Origin: CBDDBH01 sp965225625 | GTDB lineage: Bacteria > Pseudomonadota > Gammaproteobacteria > JADZEE01 | Direction of reading: 5' to 3' | NCBI GenBank assembly: GCA_965225625.1 | Contig: CBDDBH010000019.1 | Coordinates: 74,321 to 138,320, forward strand | Length of the DNA: 64,000 bases | Shown here: piece after piece, positions 27,365-40,292 of the stretch | How the letters are laid out: every line of letters begins with the position of its first letter | Numbering within the stretch: the first letter of the stretch is position 1 | Program-made: the position numbers and the translations under genes | The notes under the pieces: generated by a model | Databases searched by the model: none | The model's input: only the letters and a program-made list of their open reading frames with translations | What the model was told of the DNA's origin: nothing

Positions 27365-28236
27365 AGTATGACTTTATCGGAACTCATGCTAATGATTTTC
27401 CGGTGAAGCTGCTGTGCCGGCAGCTTGGCGTTCAGCGCAGCGCCTACTATGACTGGAGAGCTCAGCCAGGCAAGCTTATTGCGCCCGAGGAACTGGCGCT
27501 GAGGCGACGCATGAAGGAGCTGTTTGCGGCTTCTCGAGGCAGTCTGGGCAGTCGCATGATGATGAAAAACCTGCGCCAGGAGGGTTTTGAGATTGGCCGT
27601 GACAAGACACGTCGTTTGATGAAGTCGCTGCAGCTCAAGGTGAAGCAGAAGCGCAAATTCAAAGTGACGACAGACAGCAATCACAAGCTGCCGGTGGCAA
27701 CAAACGTATTGAATCGCGAGTTTTCACCGTCGGCGCCGAATCAGGCTTGGGGATCGGACATCACGTATCTCTGGACCCAGCAGGGCTGGATCTACCTGGC
27801 GGTGATCATTGATCTGTATTCTCGCCGCGTGGTCGGTTGGTCAATTGATCGGCGCATGAAGAAAGCGCTGGTGATCCGGGCTTTGATGATGGCGGTCAAT
27901 TTGAGAAAGCCACCGCCGGGCCTGATCCACCACTCCGACAGAGGCAGCCAGTACGCCAGTCATGACTACCAGAAATTACTGAAGCAGCACGGCATGATCT
28001 GCAGTATGAGCCGCAAAGGCAACTGCTGGGACAATTCTCCGGTGGAGCGATTCTTCGGCAGCCTGAAACGAGAATGGACCGGTGATCGTTGGTACCGAAC
28101 CCGGCAGGAAGCGATCGCCGATGTGCGGGAATATGTGGCGGTGTATTACAACTCGAGACGGCTGCATTCGACGCTCGGGTACTCAACACCGATGGATTAC
28201 GAAAAAACTCTTAACAAAGTGTCCGGAATTACTTGA
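27361..28236 (+). CDS. IS3-family transposase OrfB (DDE integrase)
   Basis: 291 residues from GTG 27361. The HTH_21 region (SRMMMKNLRQEGFEIGRDKT) is followed by the rve integrase core with the DDE residues: D in WGSDITYLW, D in HHSDRGSQYAS and E in DNSPVERFFGSLKREW; the tail YNSRRLHSTLGYSTPMDYE is conserved. The frame is intact, but without OrfA and the left end the protein probably cannot transpose this copy. Confidence 0.95.
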   Translation: MKYDFIGTHANDFPVKLLCRQLGVQRSAYYDWRAQPGKLIAPEELALRRRMKELFAASRGSLGSRMMMKNLRQEGFEIGRDKTRRLMKSLQLKVKQKRKFKVTTDSNHKLPVATNVLNREFSPSAPNQAWGSDITYLWTQQGWIYLAVIIDLYSRRVVGWSIDRRMKKALVIRALMMAVNLRKPPPGLIHHSDRGSQYASHDYQKLLKQHGMICSMSRKGNCWDNSPVERFFGSLKREWTGDRWYRTRQEAIADVREYVAVYYNSRRLHSTLGYSTPMDYEKTLNKVSGIT

Positions 28237-28246
28237 CCACTACAAA

Positions 28247-28307
28247 CTGTGCCCACGGGGGCAGGATCGTTACTGAGTTAGCGGGACTTAGCAAGTACGC
28301 TCGCGCT
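28247..28307 (+). repeat. 61-bp direct repeat, right copy
   Basis: Perfect second copy of 27161-27221, lying 59 bp before the tyrS start and so probably part of the original tyrS upstream region. Confidence 0.97.
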
Positions 28308-28365
28308 ACTGGTGACTGGTGTCTGTGCTAAGCTCTTGCGGCCTTCAGCAAAGCTCTCTGCAAGC

Positions 28366-29547
28366 ATGCTTGATCTTGTCAAACGCGGTTGCGTCGATGT
28401 CCTCCAGGAGGATGATTTGCTCCGGAAAATGGAGCGCGGCGAGCCGTTGCGCGTTAAGGCAGGTTTCGACCCCACGGCCCCTGATCTGCATCTCGGGCAC
28501 ACCGTCCTGATTAATAAAATGCGCCAATTCCAGGATCTTGGCCACACGGCAATTTTTCTTATCGGTGATTTTACCGGAATGATCGGGGACCCTTCAGGCA
28601 AGAATGTCACGCGAAAGCCGCTCACGAGCGATGAAATTGCTGCGAACGCACAAACCTATCGGGAACAGATATTCCAGATCCTGGATAGCGAGCGAACCGA
28701 AATTCGATTCAATTCCGAGTGGATGGGTGCAATGGGTACGGCGGGCCTGGTCAAGCTGGCAGCGAAACATACGGTCGCGCGCATGCTGGAACGGGAGGAT
28801 TTTCATAAACGCTATACCAGTGGTCAGCCCATTGCTATTCACGAATTCCTGTATCCGTTAGTCCAAGGCTACGACTCCGTGGCCTTGCAAGCCGATGTCG
28901 AACTCGGCGGTACTGATCAGCGCTTCAATTTGCTGGTGGGACGCCAGTTGCAGGAAGCCTATGGGCAGGAACCCCAAGTTGTAATGACGGTGCCATTGTT
29001 GGAAGGTCTGGACGGAGTCCAGAAAATGGGCAAGTCGCTGGGTAATTATATCGGGATCAGTGAGGCTCCCGGAGAGATTTTCGGTAAGCTGATGTCGGTC
29101 TCCGACGAACTCATGTGGCGATACTTTGATCTGCTGAGTTTTCGCAGCAACGCCGATCTCGACGCTCTGCGGGCGGCAGTGGAAGGTGGCCGCAACCCAC
29201 GCGACGTAAAAGTCGAGCTGGCAACTGAGATTGTGGCCCGGTTTCATGGTCAGCCCGCAGCCGCCGCTGCGACACAGGAGTTTGAACGGCGATATCGCGA
29301 CCGCCAATTGCCCAGCGACATCCCGACAACAGAGCTGGTATCTGCCGGCACCGCGCTACCCATTCCCCATGTACTCAAAGAAAGTTCGCTCGCCGCCAGC
29401 ACATCGGAGGCGCGCCGCATGATTAAACAAGGCGCCGTGAAGATCGACGGTGCCCGTGTAGATGACATTGAAACGCAGCTGGCTGCGGGCGACTGTGTGG
29501 TTATCCAAGTCGGTAAGCGTCGTATTGCCAGAGTGTCTATAAAATAG
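28366..29547 (+). CDS. tyrS: Tyrosyl-tRNA synthetase
   Basis: 393 residues from MLDLVKRG at 28366; an in-frame ATG at 28312 would add 18 poorly conserved residues. Class I synthetase signatures: HLGH (HIGH variant) in APDLHLGHTVL and KMGKS (KMSKS variant) in GVQKMGKSLGNYIGI. The C-terminal S4-like RNA-binding domain has ARRMIKQGAVKIDGARV. Essential gene. It leads directly into the rRNA operon promoter region, and its own upstream region has been rearranged by the IS3 element. Confidence 0.96.
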   Translation: MLDLVKRGCVDVLQEDDLLRKMERGEPLRVKAGFDPTAPDLHLGHTVLINKMRQFQDLGHTAIFLIGDFTGMIGDPSGKNVTRKPLTSDEIAANAQTYREQIFQILDSERTEIRFNSEWMGAMGTAGLVKLAAKHTVARMLEREDFHKRYTSGQPIAIHEFLYPLVQGYDSVALQADVELGGTDQRFNLLVGRQLQEAYGQEPQVVMTVPLLEGLDGVQKMGKSLGNYIGISEAPGEIFGKLMSVSDELMWRYFDLLSFRSNADLDALRAAVEGGRNPRDVKVELATEIVARFHGQPAAAAATQEFERRYRDRQLPSDIPTTELVSAGTALPIPHVLKESSLAASTSEARRMIKQGAVKIDGARVDDIETQLAAGDCVVIQVGKRRIARVSIK

Positions 29548-29643
29548 CGGTCTGCGTGCTCGGCGTCGGTGGTTCTCGCTCGAACCGCCGACGCGCAGAA
29601 AATAGATTTCAAAAACAGTGCTTTAGGTGCCTGACCGTGGTCG

Positions 29644-29671
29644 TTGATTCACTTTGCAACGCGTGTATAAT
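29644..29671 (+). promoter_or_regulatory. rrn operon promoter
   Basis: TTGATT at 29644-29649 and TATAAT at 29666-29671 with a 16-bp spacer, followed by the GC-rich discriminator GCGCGTCC typical of stringently controlled rRNA promoters. It lies about 200 bp before 16S. Confidence 0.75.
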
Positions 29672-29700
29672 GCGCGTCCTCTGCTGGGAGTACGCCAGCC

Positions 29701-29713
29701 TGCTCTTTAACAA
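29701..29713 (+). promoter_or_regulatory. rrn leader boxA antiterminator
   Basis: TGCTCTTTAACAA is the standard gammaproteobacterial boxA, bound by NusB/NusE to prevent termination inside the rRNA operon. Confidence 0.85.
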
Positions 29714-29722
29714 TTAGCCAAT

Positions 29723-29738
29723 CGAGTAATTTGTGTGG
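29723..29738 (+). other. 16S processing stem, 5' arm
   Basis: CGAGTAATTTGTGTGG is perfectly complementary over 16 nt to 31464-31479. The arms flank 16S and form the double-stranded RNase III processing site of the precursor. Confidence 0.85.
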
Positions 29739-29872
29739 GCGCTTGAGTCGTTGGCGCGGTTTACCACTGTAAATTCAGTGGAACTGCAACGGCGCAAGCT
29801 GTAAATGTTTTGCTGAGTCGATTTGTTCTGCCCAAGACCTGCAGTATGGGTTTTGAGGTAGGACGACAAACT

Positions 29873-31429
<1,557 letters not shown>

Positions 31430-31463
31430 AAGAGAAATGTAAACCAACCCGCGTCTTAGGCGT

Positions 31464-31479
31464 CCACACAAATTACTCG
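31464..31479 (+). other. 16S processing stem, 3' arm
   Basis: CCACACAAATTACTCG is the exact complement of 29723-29738. Confidence 0.85.
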
Positions 31480-31540
31480 TACGGCAGAAGATTGGTGGAG
31501 ATCGAGGTCCAGCCGAGCTTGGACCGGAATTTTTAACGCC

Positions 31541-31646
31541 GGATATTTTGCGTCTGGCAAGGCGCTTTTAGCGCAAAGGAGGAAGCGTACAAAACGTACG
31601 TGACCGACTGAGCGGGAAAAGCAACGCAGCCAAGCGGAAAATAGAC
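31541..31646 (+). repeat. Spacer repeat, copy A
   Basis: About 106 bp, one of four related modules in the rRNA spacers. It has the hairpin arms CGTAC / GTACG around AAAAC, then TGACCGACTGAGCG and CAACGCAG, ending GCGGAAAATAGAC. Lies between 16S and tRNA-Ile. Confidence 0.7.
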
Positions 31647-31658
31647 AAGTTAAAAAAA

Positions 31659-31735
<77 letters not shown>

Positions 31736-31745
31736 GACGCCCCAG

Positions 31746-31850
31746 GATTGCGCTGCTCTTCGTTGCATTTCGTGGCCGCGGCGGTCAGGTACTTGTACGT
31801 ACACTCCCTTGCGACCTCGAACTGCGCCTCGATCAGCACAATCCTCCTGC
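31746..31850 (-). repeat. Spacer repeat, copy B (inverted)
   Basis: The same module on the minus strand between tRNA-Ile and tRNA-Ala: GCAAGGGAGTGTACGTACAA then GTACCTGACCG and TGCAACGAAG. More diverged than the other copies but alignable. Confidence 0.55.
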
Positions 31851-31878
31851 GTATGGTCCATGGTTTGAGCTTCGCGCA

Positions 31879-31985
31879 GGATATTTTTCGCGATACAAGG
31901 CGTTTTAGGAGCGAAGGAGGGAGTGTACAGATTGGTACATGACCGACTGAGCGAGTAAAACAACGCAGTAGGGCGGAAAATAGAC
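31879..31985 (+). repeat. Spacer repeat, copy C
   Basis: Closest relative of copy A: GGATATTTTTCGCG at the start, AAGGAGGGAGTGTAC, hairpin arms TGTAC / GTACA, TGACCGACTGAGCG, AAAACAACGCAG, and GGCGGAAAATAGAC at the end. It lies 7 bp before tRNA-Ala. Confidence 0.7.
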
Positions 31986-31992
31986 TAGCGAA

Positions 31993-32068
31993 GGGGCCAT
32001 AGCTCAGCTGGGAGAGCACCTGCTTTGCAAGCAGGAGGTCGGCGGTTCGATCCCGCCTGGCTCCACCA
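31993..32068 (+). tRNA. tRNA-Ala (TGC)
   Basis: 76 nt with encoded CCA. GGGGCCA pairs with TGGCTCC; anticodon TGC at 32026-32028; T arm CGGCGGTTCGATCCCGCC. Standard partner of tRNA-Ile in the spacer. Confidence 0.98.
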
Positions 32069-32086
32069 AACTTCGATATTGAGAAT

Positions 32087-32141
32087 TAATGTAGGAGCAA
32101 GCCTTGCTTGGAGTATTCGTGGCGAGACACCTCCTACATTA
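32087..32141 (+). repeat. REP-like hairpin in the 16S-23S spacer
   Basis: The arms TAATGTAGGAG (32087-32097) and CTCCTACATTA (32131-32141) are perfect complements. The inner part (GCAAGCCTTGCTTGG, GGCGAGACA) resembles Pseudomonas-type REP palindromes that begin TGTAGGAGC. Located after tRNA-Ala. Confidence 0.6.
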
Positions 32142-32173
32142 GTTTTACCATTGCAGGCGGTTCGCCTGCTATG

Positions 32174-32187
32174 TGGCTCTTTAAAAA
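32174..32187 (+). promoter_or_regulatory. Spacer boxA before 23S
   Basis: TGGCTCTTTAAAAA matches the boxA consensus; a second boxA in the 16S-23S spacer is normal in rRNA operons. Confidence 0.7.
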
Positions 32188-32358
32188 TTCGGAATAGTTG
32201 TCGCAAGGCGCTGAACAGGACGCAAGTTCTGTTTGGATATTATTTGTATTTGCAAATCGCTACAGTAACAAAATATAACCCTTGCCGAATCTGTACGTGG
32301 AAAGCGCCGGAACACCGCTGAAAACGAACATTTCGGTCAAAAATTCCAGAACTAGCGA

Positions 32359-32467
32359 TGAGATTTTTTCAGAGAACAAGGCGGGTGGCGAGCGAGCAGC
32401 GGAGTGTACGTATAGTACATGAGCAGCGTAGCGAGGTACCCAACGCAGTTATCGGAAAAAAGATCGA
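32359..32467 (+). repeat. Spacer repeat, copy D
   Basis: Divergent copy of the spacer module just before 23S: AGAACAAGGCGGGTGGCG, CGGAGTGTAC, hairpin arms TGTAC / GTACA around GTATA, GAGCAGCGTAGCGAGG, CAACGCAG, ATCGGAAAAAAGA. Confidence 0.6.
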
Positions 32468-32496
32468 GCTAGGGGCGAGACCTTTTGAGGTTATAT

Positions 32497-35414
<2,918 letters not shown>

Positions 35415-35551
35415 TATAACACTCAAGCGGTCTCGCTTGATCTTTTCCGCCGGAACCACGTTGTTCCGTCGAAAAATCTCTGCGCGAGACAGGTGCTAAG
35501 TGTTATATATGTAACGATTGCAAAGCCAGCGACAACTATTCGAATTAAGCT

Positions 35552-35670
35552 TGCCTGGCGACAATAGCGAGTGGGAACCACCCGATCCCATCCCGAACTC
35601 GGTAGTGAAACTGCTCAGCGCCGATGATAGTGTGGGTTCAACCATGCGAAAGTAGGACATTGCCAGGCAT
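35552..35670 (+). rRNA. 5S ribosomal RNA
   Basis: 119 nt; TGCCTGGCGACAATAGCGAG at the start pairs with GCCAGGCA at the end, and the conserved CCCGAACTCGG / AGTGAAAC segments are present. Confidence 0.96.
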
Positions 35671-35678
35671 TAAACAAA

Positions 35679-35709
35679 GAAACCCCGGCCGAGAGGCCGG
35701 GGTTTATTT
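35679..35709 (+). terminator. rrn operon intrinsic terminator
   Basis: Stem AACCCCGGCC / GGCCGGGGTT with loop GAGA followed by TATTTGTTTT, 9 nt after 5S. The 240 bp from here to the next gene contain nothing else that I can support. Confidence 0.9.
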
Positions 35710-35911
35710 GTTTTGGGGTTTGGTGATGTTTAATTCACTACAAAGTTCCCCTGCGACAATTCCACCAGCTGTGGATTTGGACGCGGGCGTCGGAGACGAT
35801 GTTGGTCTTGGAAGGATTCGTGTTGTCTAAGACAGCAGGCTAATTCTCACCTATCATTCACTTTCACGCTTTGCCGGCACTCGGCGTGCCAAAATCGGAG
35901 GTCGCGTAGCA

Positions 35912-37158
35912 ATGGGCGCAAACAAATTTCATGTAGAAAACCAATGGTGGATCAGTCCCTACAATTTCTTACCGGAAGTGTTGGAAGGCTTGGACCTGCC
36001 GCAAAAAGTCGCCATCCACGATGCAACGTTGCGCGACGGTGAGCAGACCCCGGGGGTTGTATTCACGGTCGCGGACAAGATTGCTATCGCCGAGAAGATG
36101 GACGAGATCGGCGTCGATAGAATCGAGGCGGGTATGCCGGCAGTTTCCGAACCTGATCAAAAAGCAATCAAGGAAATCGTCAAACTCGGATTGAAATCGA
36201 AGATCTATACATTCGCGCGAGCGCTCAACAGCGACATAGACATGGCGGTCGATTGCGGCGCGCACGGTGTCATCCTCGAGGTACCGATCGGCTACCCCAA
36301 ACTCAAATATCAGTTCAAGTGGACCTGGGAGGACGTGCTTAAAAAAAGTGCGGGTGTGATCAACTATGCCAAGGAACGTGGTCTACACGTGGTGTATTTC
36401 CCTTACGACACGACGCGGGCCCGCGAGGAAGATCTGACCAACCTGCTAACCGGGATAATGAACGACGCGCCGCCCGATGCCGTCGGTGTAGTGGATACGA
36501 TGGGATGTGCGACCACGGATGCCATTAAGTACCTGGTCAGGAAGGTTAAAGCGCTGACCGAGTTGCCGGTCGAAATCCACACGCATAACGATTTCGGTAT
36601 GGGAGTAGCAACTGAGCTTGCGGCCGTTACCGCCGGCGCCGAAGTCGTGCATAGCTGCGCGAACGGACTGGGTGAACGCACCGGCAATGCCGCACTGGAG
36701 GAACTGATCGTTTGCCTGCACGTGCTGTACGGTTATGAGACCCACTACGATTTGAGCAAGCTCCCCGAACTCGGCGAGTTGGTCAGCAAAATCAGTCGCC
36801 TGGACTACTGGACTACGCCGCCAATAAACCCATACTCGGCTCGCGCAATTTCACGCGCGAATCCGGTATCGGGGTCGATCTGGTCATCAAGGAACCGCTG
36901 GCCATGTTTGGTACCCATCCCGCTTTGACCGGGCGCCACGGCGAGATCGTCCTCGGCAAGAAGAGTGGCAAAGCATCTATTACTTACAATCTCGAGGTGA
37001 TGGGTATTAGCGACGTCGATGACGATGCGGTTGCGCAAATGTTAGCTCTGGTCAAACAGAAGGGTATTGAGAAGTGCAGCATTTTGGAAGACGCCGAATT
37101 CAAAGAGATCGTAGACACGGTCTTGGCCCACGGATCTGGAACGCGGCGTTCGGCTTGA
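35912..37158 (+). pseudogene. HMGL-like/isopropylmalate synthase-type enzyme gene with 8-bp duplication
   Basis: A DRE-TIM metallolyase related to isopropylmalate, citramalate and homocitrate synthases. The active site is present in the 5' part: HDATLRDGEQTPG near residue 36, VDTMGCATTDA, metal ligands in HTHNDFGMG, and NGLGERTGNAALEE. The frame breaks at 36800-36815, where CTGGACTA occurs twice in tandem. With one copy removed the reading becomes RLDYAANKPILGSRNF and continues for about 110 more residues (GVDLVIKEPLAMFGTHPALT, GKKSGKASITYNLE) to TGA at 37156. As written the product ends at 36928 with a scrambled tail. The restored protein would be about 412 residues. GGAGG precedes the ATG. 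Exact substrate unclear; probably inactive now unless the duplication is an assembly error. Confidence 0.85.
36800..36815 (+). repeat. 8-bp tandem duplication causing a frameshift
   Basis: CTGGACTA at 36800-36807 is repeated at 36808-36815. Deleting one unit restores a single open frame through the HMGL-like gene. Confidence 0.9.
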
Positions 37159-37207
37159 AGCCCTAAGCCTTTTGCGGGGTGAGGAAATCTAATACGGAGA
37201 AACATGA

Positions 37208-38971
37208 ATGACTATCGGACAATTTAAAGGCTTATTCGCCGCGAGTATTGTCGCAGCATTGCTAGGGTGTTCTGAACAAGAGCCTGCGCAGGAACCCGTC
37301 GCGGCCACGCCGTCCAAGCGGCCTGCCGAGATCCAAGCGCAAGTAGACGAACGCCCGAACATCGTATTGATCATCGCCGACGACCTGGGCTATTCGGACA
37401 TGGGCGCTTTCGGCGGTGAAATCAACACACCCAATCTCGATGCGCTGGCCGCTCAGGGCAAGATGCTGACCAACTTTCACGTTGCCCCGACCTGCTCACC
37501 GACTCGCGCCATGTTGCTCTCGGGCGCAGATAACCATAAGGCCGGCCTGGGTACGATGAACGGTATGGAGTCGCCGGAGCAAAAAGGGCAGCCGGGTTAC
37601 GAAACTCATCTGAATTTCGACATTGTGACGTTCGTTCAGCTATTGCGCGACTCGGGCTATCACACCTACATGGCCGGCAAATGGCAACTTGGCTATGAGG
37701 AGGGATTGTTTCCTCCGGACCGTGGTTTCGAGGAGGCCTATTGGTTGATGCAAGGCGGCGGCAGCCATTTTGCCGATATGACGGGTTTGGCGGCAAGCTC
37801 GCCGAAATCGTTGTACTTCGAGAACCGCGAGTCTATTGACACATTGCCTGAGGACTTTTACTCATCGAAGAACTATACCGACAAAATGATCGAGTACATC
37901 GACAAGAACCGCGCAGATGACACGCCGTTCTTCGTGTACGCGGCGTACACCGCACCGCATTGGCCGTTACAGGCGCCCGAAGAATATATCGAGAAGTACG
38001 CGGGAGTTTACGATGTCGGTTACGATGTTATTCGAGCGCAACGAATCAAACGTATGCGCGAACTTGGGATTATTGCCGAGGATTTGGTGCCGGCGCCGCA
38101 ACATCCCGAGTGGCCGAGCTGGGATAGCTTGAACGCCGAGCAGCAAGCGCTTGAGGTGCGCCGTATGCAAGTCTACGCAGGTATGGTCGAGGCTCTCGAC
38201 CATAACATCGGTCGTCTCGTCAGCCATTTGCGCGAAACCGGTGAAATCGATAACACCATAATCATGTTTATGTCGGATAACGGCGCAGAAGGTGCGAACC
38301 CGGCAGATTTGTCCGACAACCAAGACTGGATCCGCACGGACTTCGACAACAGTCGCGAGAATATGGGGCGCACCGGTTCCTATATTTCCTATGGTCCCGG
38401 TTGGGCGCATGTGGGCGCTACGCCTTTCAGTCTTTACAAATCATTTCCTTCCGAGGGGGGATTGATCTCACCAAGTTTTGTGGTGATGCCGGGACAGGTC
38501 GAAGCAGGTAGCCGCTCGGCAGCGTTCGCGACGGTTTTGGATGTTGCCCCAACGCTGCTTGAACTCGCAGGTGTCGAGCATCCCGCTCCTCGCTACAAAG
38601 AGCGTCAAGTTCATGCTCTGGAAGGGACATCGATGTTGGGATTTTTGCGTGACGAACGCAATGAGGTACACGACGAGGATTACGTCTTCGGTTTGGAACT
38701 CTTTAATAGACGGATGTTGCGACAGGGAGATTGGAAGCTTTTGTACCTGAACAAACCCTGGGGTAAGTCCGATTGGGCACTCTACAATCTCGCCGATGAT
38801 CCCGGCGAGCAGCACGATTTGACTACCGACAAGCCCAAAAAGTATAGCGAGATGCTCGCGCTGTGGGATCGGTATGTCCAAACCAATGGCGTTGTCGTCT
38901 TCGAGGGTTTAGAGATGCGTTTCAGTAACGCTAAAACGCATTACGACCTGCCAGTCGAGCCGTCCGAATAG
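37208..38971 (+). CDS. Sulfatase family lipoprotein (arylsulfatase-like)
   Basis: 587 residues. A lipobox ALLGC places the lipidated Cys at residue 21, so it is a membrane-anchored periplasmic protein. The alkaline-phosphatase-fold sulfatase domain has metal ligands in IVLIIADDLGYSDMG (D58, D59), the maturation signature CSPTR at C96, where Cys becomes formylglycine, MAGKWQLG, and MSDNGAEG. The C-terminal part carries WKLLYLNKPWG typical of arylsulfatases. It removes sulfate from an organic ester, perhaps a marine polysaccharide or a host compound. A formylglycine-generating enzyme is not in the window. It is followed by MFS and catabolic genes on the same strand. Confidence 0.92.
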   Translation: MTIGQFKGLFAASIVAALLGCSEQEPAQEPVAATPSKRPAEIQAQVDERPNIVLIIADDLGYSDMGAFGGEINTPNLDALAAQGKMLTNFHVAPTCSPTRAMLLSGADNHKAGLGTMNGMESPEQKGQPGYETHLNFDIVTFVQLLRDSGYHTYMAGKWQLGYEEGLFPPDRGFEEAYWLMQGGGSHFADMTGLAASSPKSLYFENRESIDTLPEDFYSSKNYTDKMIEYIDKNRADDTPFFVYAAYTAPHWPLQAPEEYIEKYAGVYDVGYDVIRAQRIKRMRELGIIAEDLVPAPQHPEWPSWDSLNAEQQALEVRRMQVYAGMVEALDHNIGRLVSHLRETGEIDNTIIMFMSDNGAEGANPADLSDNQDWIRTDFDNSRENMGRTGSYISYGPGWAHVGATPFSLYKSFPSEGGLISPSFVVMPGQVEAGSRSAAFATVLDVAPTLLELAGVEHPAPRYKERQVHALEGTSMLGFLRDERNEVHDEDYVFGLELFNRRMLRQGDWKLLYLNKPWGKSDWALYNLADDPGEQHDLTTDKPKKYSEMLALWDRYVQTNGVVVFEGLEMRFSNAKTHYDLPVEPSE

Positions 38972-39026
38972 AAGCCGGTCCTAGCAGCCGCGCGCGGCGC
39001 CTCCATGCAATAGGCGGGCTACCCGC

Positions 39027-40208
39027 ATGACCGCCCCTTATAAGCGGCTGGCGCTGCCGATCTACGCGCCTTCGTTGCTGACGGCCATTGGTCAGCAGGC
39101 GGTACTCATTCTGTTACCCCTCTACGCCTTACATCTGAACGGCGGTGTTGCGTGGGCTGCTGCAATTCTCGGTTTTCGCGGTGTCGGTGCTTGGTTAGCC
39201 GACGTGCCAGCGGGGTTGCTTGCGACACGCTATGGGGATAAGGCGGTGATGCTCCTGGGCTTGGCACTGATGAGTGTTGCCGGCCTGTTGCTTTCTATCG
39301 TCGAGACTCTACCGGCCCTCGCGATGGTTGCCGTGCTGTACGGCATTGGAATGAGTAGTTGGTTACTTGGGCGGGTCTCTTACATTACCGGAACCTGCGA
39401 GATCGGGGAACGTGGTCGCGCTATTTCGATAATGGCAGGTATGCAACGTACGGGGACATTGTTGGGGCCGGCGATTGGCGGGTCTCTCGCGCAGTTTGTC
39501 GGTTACGAGGTTGCGTTCCTCGCGGCCGCTATTAGCGCCGCGGGCGCGGCAGCGTTGGTCACCATGTTTACGGCAAACGTTCTTAGCGCCGAGGATGGCG
39601 GAGGCATCCGGCTGCGCAACATTTCGGATATCGTGATAGCACACTGCAAGGTTTTTTTGACAGCCGGGGGCGCCGCGTTTGCCTTGACGTTGATGCGTGC
39701 TGCTCGCTTGTTGCTGGTCCCCGTCTGGGGAGAACTGATAGGTTTGGATGCGGCAAAGATCGGGCTCTTGTATTCGTTGTCAGTTGTTGTAGAAATCGCG
39801 ATGTTCTACCACGTCGGTGTGGCCATGGATTCGCGTGGTCGTAAATGGACCGCCGTCCCTTGTATGGCCTTGCTCGCGCTGTCGCTGTTGTTATTGCCAA
39901 GCGTATCGGGTTTTTACTCCCTCCTTGCCGTTTGCGTAGTTGCAGGCGTGGGAAACGGGTTTGGTACCGGATTGGTATTGACGCTGGGGTCGGATTTTTC
40001 TCCCGCGCAGCGTCGCGGCGAGTTCCTGGGAGTGTGGCGACTCACAACGGACTTAGGCCTGGCCGGTGGACCGTTCATGATTGCAGGGCTTGCCCAGGCT
40101 ACAACGTTGACGATTGCTACTGTCTGTACTGCAGGCGTTGGACTGGTTGGTCTGGCAATAATGATCTTTTGTGTCGAGGATACCTTGGCAACCCTGGAGC
40201 GTCGGTGA
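39027..40208 (+). CDS. MFS transporter
   Basis: 393 residues with about twelve membrane segments. The A-motif region after TM2 reads DVPAGLLATRYGDKAVMLLG, and a second, degenerate copy lies between TM8 and TM9 (VAMDSRGRKWT). Inner membrane; substrate unknown, but the location after the sulfatase suggests transport of a released compound or a drug-type efflux role. Confidence 0.9.
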   Translation: MTAPYKRLALPIYAPSLLTAIGQQAVLILLPLYALHLNGGVAWAAAILGFRGVGAWLADVPAGLLATRYGDKAVMLLGLALMSVAGLLLSIVETLPALAMVAVLYGIGMSSWLLGRVSYITGTCEIGERGRAISIMAGMQRTGTLLGPAIGGSLAQFVGYEVAFLAAAISAAGAAALVTMFTANVLSAEDGGGIRLRNISDIVIAHCKVFLTAGGAAFALTLMRAARLLLVPVWGELIGLDAAKIGLLYSLSVVVEIAMFYHVGVAMDSRGRKWTAVPCMALLALSLLLLPSVSGFYSLLAVCVVAGVGNGFGTGLVLTLGSDFSPAQRRGEFLGVWRLTTDLGLAGGPFMIAGLAQATTLTIATVCTAGVGLVGLAIMIFCVEDTLATLERR

Positions 40209-40292
40209 ATGCATTCCTGCGTGCAATTTCTCATACAGACGCTAGACTTAGGCGCCTAGCTTGAGCCCGAGAAAACCAAAGAGAGGAAAATA

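Larger units (their letters stand above)
27222..28244 (+). mobile_element. Left-truncated IS3-family element
   Basis: Contains the end of orfA, complete orfB and a right terminus TGTCCGGAATTACTTGACCA (28220-28239, continuing to 28244), with the orfB stop inside the terminal repeat as is usual for IS3. The corresponding left terminus and the first half of orfA are missing. Instead the element abuts a 61-bp sequence that recurs just beyond the right end. It can no longer move by itself without the left end. Confidence 0.88.

Noticed and set aside
35728..35830. Small frame MFNSLQSSP... after the rrn terminator
   Set aside because: 34 codons with no clear ribosome binding site or similarity that I recognise.
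39005..39030. GCGGGCTACCCGC near the MFS start as a MITE terminus
   Set aside because: Short palindrome only; it lacks the ATATTTCATGAAGG portion of the terminal repeat.
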